A DNA stretch of 9,776 nt. Origin: CAYXVB01 sp964467785. GTDB taxonomy: Bacteria > Bdellovibrionota > UBA1018. A program made the position numbers and the translations under genes. This document shows, piece by piece, positions 4,674 through 9,776 of the stretch. The stretch covers positions 1 through 9,776 of the forward strand of contig CAYXVB010000138.1 in assembly GCA_964467785.1 (NCBI GenBank). The letters run 5' to 3'. A model generated the notes under the pieces. It did not search any database and was not told the DNA's origin. It saw nothing but the letters and a program-made list of their open reading frames with translations. How positions within the stretch are numbered: position 1 is the stretch's first letter; each line of letters begins with the position of its first letter.

Positions 4674-7073
4674 ATGCGCGCGCGCCGCGTCGTACTGACG
4701 AGTTTCATTGTAGGAATCGCAGGATGTGCAGTCTTCGGCGTGTATCTGGGCTACCTTTATGGTCAGCTCAAGGAAGCGTTTTACCGCCAGGAACAGTTCA
4801 TCCCCACCCGGATCTATTCGGACGTGTCCCGTATCGCGCCTCCGCAAAACCGCGGCGCGGTCGAAGCCCGGCTCAAAAGCCTCGCCTATCATTTCGAAGC
4901 GACCTCCGGCTCCGACGACCAGATCCGCTTCACGCTTCACCCAGCGGATTACCCGCTCTACCTCGTGCCCGATTCTTTCCAGTCCGTAGTGGAGCCCGGC
5001 CGACCCGCACCCGAGATCACCTTGCACTTTAGCGGAACGAACGCCGACGCGGCCCTCCAGTCGATCGAGATCGGCGGCAAGGAGACGCCCGAGCTGTATC
5101 TCGAGCCGGAGATCGTCACCGTCCTTGCCCGCAGCGGCGCCCCCAACGAGAAGAAACAGATCCGCGCCATCGTCAAGTTCGCCGACATCCCGGCGCCCGT
5201 CTGGCAGGCGATCATCGCGATCGAGGACCAGCACTTCATGGAGCACGCCGGGCTGGATCCGCGCGGGATCGCGCGCGCGGTGCTCGTCAATCTCCGGACC
5301 CTCCGTTTTGCCCAAGGCGGCAGCACGCTGACCATGCAGCTGGTGAAGAATCTCATGGAGCGGCGGAACAAGAACGTCTTCCGCAAAGCTAATGAGCTTT
5401 TCCTCGCGCTTTTGCTCGAATCGACCTTCGACAAGGAGCAGATCCTCGAGCGCTACCTCAACGAGGTCTATCTCGGCCAGGTCGGCAGCTACGAGGTCCA
5501 CGGCGTCGCCGAGGGCGCTCGCCACTTCTTCGGCAAAGATCTCTCCGAGCTCAATCTCGCCGAGACCGCGCTCATGGCGGGCCTGATCCGCGGTCCGGGC
5601 TATTACTCTCCTTACCGTTACAAGGAACGCGCGATGGAGCGCCAGCACCTCGTGCTCCGCAAGATGGTCGAAACGGGACAGATCGCCGAAGCCGAGGAAC
5701 AGGCCGCGCTCAAGCAGCCTATCCGTCTCGCGCCACCGCAAGGACCGGCCAACAAGGCTCCTTATTTCACCGACTTCGTCAAGGCCGAGTTGATCCGTCA
5801 GCTCAAAGGCCGCATCAGCGAGCATGACCTAAGCGAGGCCGGCCTCAAAGTCTATACGACCCTTGACCTCACGATGAACTCCGCCGCCCAGCGCGCGGTT
5901 TCCGATGGGATCGGCGAGCTGGAAAAGCGCTTCAAAATCCCGAGCAATGACCCGCGTCGCCGCCTCGAAGGCGCGCTCGCCTCGGTCGATCCCGTCTCGG
6001 GCGCGGTCCGCGCGCTCGTGGGCGGTCGCAGCTACGGACAGTCCACCTTCAACCGAATCCTCAACATGAAGCGCCAGGTCGGCTCGACCTTCAAGCCGAT
6101 CGTCTTTCTCACCGCGCTCGGCAAAGGCTTCGACCCCCAAGGCGTGCCTTATGGGCCAGGCCATCCGATCGACGATTCTCCCTGGACCCTCGTTTACGAC
6201 CGCGGCAAACAAAGCTGGACACCGCGCAACTACGAAAAGGAAGCGCTCGGTTGGATCTCGTTCCGGACGGCGCTCTCCCACTCGATCAACACGTCCACGG
6301 CGCGCCTCGCCTGGGAGGTCGGCATCCCCGAGATCATCCGCACCGCGCGCGCACTGGGCATCCAATCCGATCTGCCCGAAGTCCCTTCGCTCGCGCTGGG
6401 AGTCGCGGAGCTCTCACCCATCGAGCTGCTCAAGGTCTATGCGACTTTTGCCAATCACGGCGTCCAGGACGAGCTGCGCGTGATCCGGGCGATCAACGAG
6501 GACAACGGCTCCGAATATAAGCGCCCGATCTATGAGAGCCGCCAGGCCATCGACGTCGGCCCTGTCGACCTGCTCACGGACATGCTTCAATCCGTTTTCA
6601 CCGAAGGAACAGGCCGCGCGGCGGTTAATATGGGATTTGACCGCCCCGCCGCCGGCAAGACGGGCACGACGAGCGACCATCGGGACGCCTGGTTCGCCGG
6701 CTATACTCCGCAGCTCGCCACGGTGGTGTGGGTAGGCGCCGACCAATATCTGGCGCCCGACACCGCCAAGACCAGCGGCAAGTCCGCGACCAAAGACAAG
6801 ACACTCAAGGTCAATCTCACCGGGGCTAACTCCGCGCTGCCTATCTGGGCGGACTACATGAAAGCCGCGCTCGAAGGCGAGCCGCCCTTGAACTTCCCCG
6901 AGAGCCCGAATCTCGTCACGGTGACGATCGACCGTCGCAGTGGCCAGGAGTCCGATTCGGGCTGCGGCACCACGCAGATCCTGGCAGAGAAGTACATCAA
7001 AGGCTTTGAACCGCGGCAAAAGACCTGTCTGGGCAGCTGGCCGACCTCGGTGCACAAGACCGAAGCCCACTGA
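4674..7073 (+). CDS. mrcB: Bifunctional peptidoglycan synthase PBP1B (glycosyltransferase GT51 plus transpeptidase)
   Basis: Class A penicillin-binding protein of 799 residues that polymerises lipid II into glycan strands and cross-links them in the periplasm. Order: short basic N-terminus, one membrane anchor (about 6-29), a UB2H-like domain (about 42-130) typical of PBP1B rather than PBP1A, the GT51 domain and the transpeptidase domain. GT51 motifs: EDQHF with catalytic E184, QGGSTLTMQ at 214-222, RKANE at 237-241 with the second glutamate, and YLNEVYLGQ. Transpeptidase motifs: S471-T-F-K474 (acyl-enzyme serine), S537-I-N539 and K662-T-G664. Two cysteines near the C-terminus (C764, C785) sit where the disulfide pair of E. 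coli PBP1B lies. All catalytic residues are present, so it should be active and beta-lactam sensitive. The E. coli protein is 844 residues; this one has a shorter N-terminal cytoplasmic tail. Start set by the AAGGAGA site. Divergent from the porin; the kinase operon follows after 160 bp. Confidence 0.95.
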   Translation: MRARRVVLTSFIVGIAGCAVFGVYLGYLYGQLKEAFYRQEQFIPTRIYSDVSRIAPPQNRGAVEARLKSLAYHFEATSGSDDQIRFTLHPADYPLYLVPDSFQSVVEPGRPAPEITLHFSGTNADAALQSIEIGGKETPELYLEPEIVTVLARSGAPNEKKQIRAIVKFADIPAPVWQAIIAIEDQHFMEHAGLDPRGIARAVLVNLRTLRFAQGGSTLTMQLVKNLMERRNKNVFRKANELFLALLLESTFDKEQILERYLNEVYLGQVGSYEVHGVAEGARHFFGKDLSELNLAETALMAGLIRGPGYYSPYRYKERAMERQHLVLRKMVETGQIAEAEEQAALKQPIRLAPPQGPANKAPYFTDFVKAELIRQLKGRISEHDLSEAGLKVYTTLDLTMNSAAQRAVSDGIGELEKRFKIPSNDPRRRLEGALASVDPVSGAVRALVGGRSYGQSTFNRILNMKRQVGSTFKPIVFLTALGKGFDPQGVPYGPGHPIDDSPWTLVYDRGKQSWTPRNYEKEALGWISFRTALSHSINTSTARLAWEVGIPEIIRTARALGIQSDLPEVPSLALGVAELSPIELLKVYATFANHGVQDELRVIRAINEDNGSEYKRPIYESRQAIDVGPVDLLTDMLQSVFTEGTGRAAVNMGFDRPAAGKTGTTSDHRDAWFAGYTPQLATVVWVGADQYLAPDTAKTSGKSATKDKTLKVNLTGANSALPIWADYMKAALEGEPPLNFPESPNLVTVTIDRRSGQESDSGCGTTQILAEKYIKGFEPRQKTCLGSWPTSVHKTEAH

Positions 7074-7108
7074 AGCCAGAGCAACCCAAAACTGCTTGGC
7101 CTGACCAA

Positions 7109-7127
7109 GTGTCAAGACTTTGGACAC
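7109..7127. promoter_or_regulatory. Imperfect palindrome upstream of the kinase operon (possible regulator-binding site)
   Basis: GTGTC (7109-7113) and GACAC (7123-7127) form a perfect 5-bp inverted repeat separated by 9 nt, with further partial symmetry inside. Its centre is about 97 bp upstream of the start predicted from the sigma-54-like promoter at 7189-7204, a usual distance for an NtrC-type enhancer site. It could equally be part of a weak terminator for the PBP1B gene, together with the small stem-loop at 7095-7109. Binding by the downstream regulator is inference. Confidence 0.3.
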
Positions 7128-7188
7128 CTCGGCGCGAAGGATTTGGCTGATTTCCCATGAAAATCAAGAAGGCCACTCTGGCCCCAGC

Positions 7189-7204
7189 CGGTACACGCCT
7201 TGCT
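7189..7204 (+). promoter_or_regulatory. Sigma-54 (RpoN)-like -24/-12 promoter of the kinase-regulator operon
   Basis: The 16-nt stretch CGGTACACGCCTTGCT has GG and GC elements exactly 10 nt apart and a full TTGCT at the -12 side. It matches 9 of the 13 informative positions of the consensus TGGCACGR-N3-TTGCW. Transcription would begin near 7215, giving a leader of about 19 nt that contains the ribosome-binding site at 7221-7225. The operon encodes an NtrC-family activator, the class that works with sigma-54, so autoregulation is plausible. Matches of this quality do occur by chance. Confidence 0.4.
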
Positions 7205-7220
7205 CAGTAGACGCTCAGGC

Positions 7221-7225
7221 AGGAG
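7221..7225 (+). promoter_or_regulatory. Ribosome-binding site for the GTG start of the CHASE2 kinase
   Basis: AGGAG lies 8 nt before the GTG at 7234. An in-frame TGA at 7231-7233 directly precedes that GTG, so translation cannot begin further upstream in this frame, and no in-frame ATG follows before the first membrane helix. This supports GTG as the true start. Confidence 0.7.
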
Positions 7226-7233
7226 TGTATTGA

Positions 7234-9240
7234 GTGTCCAGAACTTCAATCAAAAGCCGCATCAGAACCTGGGTGGAGCGCTACGAGCGCCCGCTGCTCG
7301 TACTCGCGGCTACCGCCGTTCTGGGCACCCTCATCCTCAATCTGCGGTTCAGCTCTTTCGAAGCCAGCCTTTATGACCTGAGATTTTCGCGCAACGCAAC
7401 CGTGCAAGCCGACCCGAATATCGTGCTGGTCTCCATCGATGACGAAAGCGCGCGTATCCTCAATGAACCGTCTCCCCTCAGCTTTGAGACCCACACCCGG
7501 CTGCTGACCAAACTGGGCACCCTGAACCCGCGCGCCGTGGGCTACCTTCTCGACTTCAATGTGGTCGCCCAAAGCGAGGACCATCCCGGCGCGTCGCGCC
7601 AGTTCACGGACGCCGCCGCTGCGCTGATAGAGCGCGGGGTTCCCGTCGTCCTCGGCACTCGTTACGACGTGACCGGCGAAGTGATCCCTCCTTATCCCCT
7701 GAGCGCGCTCCCGCATGGGCTCGCACTCATCCACAAGGACGGAAACGTTTTTGGCGAGGACAAGGTCACGCGGCGCGCCCTGCTCGAGATCGATCGCAAG
7801 CCCGGATTTCATCTGGAGCTCGCGCGCCGTCTCAACCCGGCCCGAGCGGCCGAATACGCTCGAGTCGAGGAATCCCTGGGGGCCTACACGCTCCCAGAAA
7901 TCCAGGGAAAATACTTCTTCTTCCGCTACCACGGGCGCGCTCCCTACACCCGCGTCAGCATCGCGGACATCCTCAACGACCGCATCCCCGCCTCCGCGCT
8001 GAGTGGAAAGATCCTGCTCGTGGGCACGCTATCGCGAGACAATTATTCGGACTTCGCCTTCACGCCCTACACCCGCAAGACTTTCACGCATCCCAAGATC
8101 TCAGTCCATGGCGACATCCTGGACTCGGTGCTGCACTTCCAGTCGATATCCCGCGCGCCCGAATGGGTGAACTGGGCGATCATCTTCTCGGTCATCCTCA
8201 CCGTAATGTGGTGGGTACTCGACCTCAAGCCCGTGCTCGGCGTGGTGGCCACGCTCGGGCTGGCGACGATTTACCTCGTCGCATCGCATCTCGCCTTCTA
8301 TTTCAACGGGATCTGGCTGCAAGAAGCGCAGCCGCTGATCGCGATCTTCCTGGGATATTACATCGCGGTACCTTATCGGCTGTTCCGCGAGTATCATGCC
8401 CGCTGGGAGTATCAGCGCAAGAACCAGATCTTGACCCAGGTCGAGGAGCTCAAGACCAACTTCCTCTCGCTGGTTACGCATGACCTCAAGACCCCGGTCG
8501 CCCGGATCCAGGGCCTAGCGGAAGTCCTCCAGGCCAAGGCCGCCGAGCGCCTCAACGACCGCGACAAGAAGACGCTTCAGGACATTGTCGCATCCACGGA
8601 CGAGCTCAACCATTTCATCTCAAGTATCCTCGAGCTTTCCAAGGTCGAGTCCGATCGCCTGCGCCTGCAGCTCCAGTCCCGCGACGTCAATCAGATGATC
8701 GAACGCGCCGTGGACGGCTTCAAGGCTTCGGCCCGCGCCCGGCAGATCCGCATCCGCACCGAGCTTGAGCCGCTGTTCCCCATCCGCCTCGACCCGCGCC
8801 TGATCCAAAAGGTGATCAACAACCTGCTCGACAACGCGATCAAGTACTCGGCATCGGGCAGCTCTGTCCTGGTGGAATCCCGCGAAAACGGCCCCTTCGT
8901 CGAGATCGCGGTCTCGGACCAAGGCGTCGGAATGAGCGCGGCCGAACGGGAGCACCTGTTCACCCGCTTTTACCGCGCCAAGAACGACGCCACCGCTTCG
9001 ATCGCCGGGACCGGGCTCGGCCTCTATCTTTCCCGCTACTTCGTGGAAGCCCACGGCGGCGCGGTCACGGTCGAGAGCGAGCCCGGCATGGGAAGCACCT
9101 TCACGATCCGACTCCCGTTGGAACAGCCCTCCGAAGTGGAAGTGGCGCCCGCCACCGGAGCCCTGCGCCCGGGCCTCACCCAAAAACTTTTGAAACTTAC
9201 CCGCAAGTCCCGTAAAGCCTTTGGCAGAGAAGGAGCCTGA
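7234..9240 (+). CDS. CHASE2-domain sensor histidine kinase
   Basis: Membrane-bound sensor kinase of 668 residues. Order: N-terminal membrane helix (about 20-37), a periplasmic CHASE2 sensor domain (about 40-305) recognisable from DLRF at 48-51, the strand IVLVSIDDESA (63-73) and the later GKILLVGT strand (258-265), then three closely spaced membrane helices (about 309-329, 333-355, 363-380). A coiled linker leads to a HisKA domain with the phospho-acceptor H416 in the H-box THDLKTP, then a HATPase domain with N-box NLLDNAIKYS (N530, N534), G1 box D562-x-G-x-G566, F box around 576-580 and G2 box G592-T-G-L-G596. There is no PAS or receiver domain. The basic tail after residue 630 (KLLKLTRKSRK) is not part of the kinase fold. 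It should detect an extracytoplasmic signal and phosphorylate the response regulator encoded 2 nt downstream. The ligand is unknown. Translation starts at GTG. Confidence 0.93.
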   Translation: MSRTSIKSRIRTWVERYERPLLVLAATAVLGTLILNLRFSSFEASLYDLRFSRNATVQADPNIVLVSIDDESARILNEPSPLSFETHTRLLTKLGTLNPRAVGYLLDFNVVAQSEDHPGASRQFTDAAAALIERGVPVVLGTRYDVTGEVIPPYPLSALPHGLALIHKDGNVFGEDKVTRRALLEIDRKPGFHLELARRLNPARAAEYARVEESLGAYTLPEIQGKYFFFRYHGRAPYTRVSIADILNDRIPASALSGKILLVGTLSRDNYSDFAFTPYTRKTFTHPKISVHGDILDSVLHFQSISRAPEWVNWAIIFSVILTVMWWVLDLKPVLGVVATLGLATIYLVASHLAFYFNGIWLQEAQPLIAIFLGYYIAVPYRLFREYHARWEYQRKNQILTQVEELKTNFLSLVTHDLKTPVARIQGLAEVLQAKAAERLNDRDKKTLQDIVASTDELNHFISSILELSKVESDRLRLQLQSRDVNQMIERAVDGFKASARARQIRIRTELEPLFPIRLDPRLIQKVINNLLDNAIKYSASGSSVLVESRENGPFVEIAVSDQGVGMSAAEREHLFTRFYRAKNDATASIAGTGLGLYLSRYFVEAHGGAVTVESEPGMGSTFTIRLPLEQPSEVEVAPATGALRPGLTQKLLKLTRKSRKAFGREGA

Positions 9241-9242
9241 TC

Positions 9243-9776
9243 ATGTTGAGAGTACTGGTAGTCGATGATGACGCGAACCTCAGACTTTCCGTAGCGACCG
9301 CGCTTTCGGAAAACCATTATGCCGTGGACCAGGCTGCCGACGGCGAGGAGGCGGTGACCCGCGTCCAGGCCGGCAAGTACGACCTGGTGCTCCTCGACGT
9401 CAACATGCCGCGAATGAGCGGAATCGAGGCGCTCAAGGAGATCAAGCGCCACGACCCTTCCATCATCGTGCTGATCCTCACGGCCTTCTCCAACATCCGC
9501 GACGCGGTCGAGGCCGTGAAGGAAGGCGCCTACAATTACCTCGAAAAGCCGATCAAAGCGGAAAACCTGGTCTACCTCGTCGACAAGGCCCTCAAGGCCC
9601 GTCACATGGTCAGGAGCATGAGCCTCTCGGCACCAGTCCTCAAGCTGCCCGAAGGCAACTTCGTCGGTGAAAGCGACCAGATGCGCCGGATTTTCGCCGT
9701 GATCGACAAGCTCTCTCGCGTCGACACCGCGGTCTTGATCCGCGGCGAGAGCGGCACCGGCAAGGAACTCGTCGCG
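9243..9776 (+). CDS. NtrC-family sigma-54-dependent response regulator (partial, cut by the window end)
   Basis: The first 178 residues are present and the frame is open to the last base. Residues 1-120 form a receiver domain: acidic pocket D8-D9-D10, phospho-acceptor D52 in LLDVNMP, switch residue T80 and conserved K102-P103. A short linker leads into the start of the AAA+ ATPase domain with the typical NtrC opening (FVGES-x2-M around residues 144-151) and the Walker A motif GESGTGKE at 168-175, where the window stops. The family continues with the GAFTGA loop that contacts sigma-54 and a Fis-type DNA-binding domain, neither visible here. The ATG at 9243 follows the kinase stop by 2 nt, with AGGAG at 9231-9235 inside the kinase's last codons, so the two are very likely translated from one mRNA and form a cognate pair. 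Target promoters are unknown; the sigma-54-like promoter of its own operon is one candidate. Confidence 0.93.
   Translation, partial: MLRVLVVDDDANLRLSVATALSENHYAVDQAADGEEAVTRVQAGKYDLVLLDVNMPRMSGIEALKEIKRHDPSIIVLILTAFSNIRDAVEAVKEGAYNYLEKPIKAENLVYLVDKALKARHMVRSMSLSAPVLKLPEGNFVGESDQMRRIFAVIDKLSRVDTAVLIRGESGTGKELVA

Noticed and set aside
4671..5825. A 384-codon open frame on the minus strand, antisense to PBP1B
   Set aside because: An Asp/Glu/Arg/Leu-rich shadow frame produced by GC-biased codons of the PBP1B gene; no domain is seen and the sense frame is fully conserved.
7095..7183. Small stem-loops (7095-7109, 7148-7166, 7171-7183) after the PBP1B gene
   Set aside because: Stems of 5-6 bp without a following T-run; none is a convincing intrinsic terminator, though the first could contribute together with the palindrome at 7109-7127.
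7157..7210. A 17-residue reading frame (MKIKKATLAPAG...) in the kinase leader, possible leader peptide
   Set aside because: The nearest AAGGA is about 15 nt upstream, too far, and the frame would be cut by the predicted sigma-54 start near 7215. Basic composition alone is not enough.

Overview
This GC-rich Gram-negative window holds seven protein-coding genes, one of them cut by the window end. Gene types (outer-membrane beta-barrel, PBP1B, a FliL-family protein, type-2 haem A synthase, a CHASE2 histidine kinase paired with an NtrC-type regulator) suggest an aerobic, probably flagellated bacterium of the former Deltaproteobacteria. Bdellovibrionota or Myxococcota are the best guesses. That placement is inference from gene content; there is no rRNA or other marker here.

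Layout from left to right: (1) a GT-B glycosyltransferase (+, 56-1162) runs tail-to-tail into haem A synthase ctaA (-, 1074-2132), and the two reading frames overlap by 89 nt. (2) A 99-bp divergent spacer separates ctaA from a solitary FliL-family gene (+, 2232-2795). (3) The 270-bp gap between the convergent fliL-like and porin genes (2796-3065) is packed with structure: a 125-bp near-palindrome that starts in the fliL stop codon, a second copy of its left half split by a hairpin-rich 74-nt segment, and a good bidirectional terminator hairpin. (4) A porin-like outer-membrane barrel (-, 3066-4601) is transcribed divergently from a bifunctional PBP1B (+, 4674-7073); only 72 bp separate the two start codons. 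(5) A 160-bp leader with a sigma-54-like promoter precedes a CHASE2 sensor histidine kinase (+, 7234-9240). Two nucleotides after its stop an NtrC-family sigma-54 response regulator begins (+, 9243 to the window end).

How they fit together: most of the window concerns the cell envelope (glycosyl transfer, haem for respiration, outer-membrane permeability, peptidoglycan synthesis, flagellar motor or stator function). It ends in a two-component system whose sensor domain faces the periplasm. A link between that system and the neighbouring envelope genes is plausible but not shown. I see no clearly new multi-gene system, no mobile element with a transposase, no CRISPR array and no RNA gene. The most interesting items are the palindromic repeat pair, the ctaA/glycosyltransferase overlap and the sigma-54-like control region of the kinase-regulator operon.
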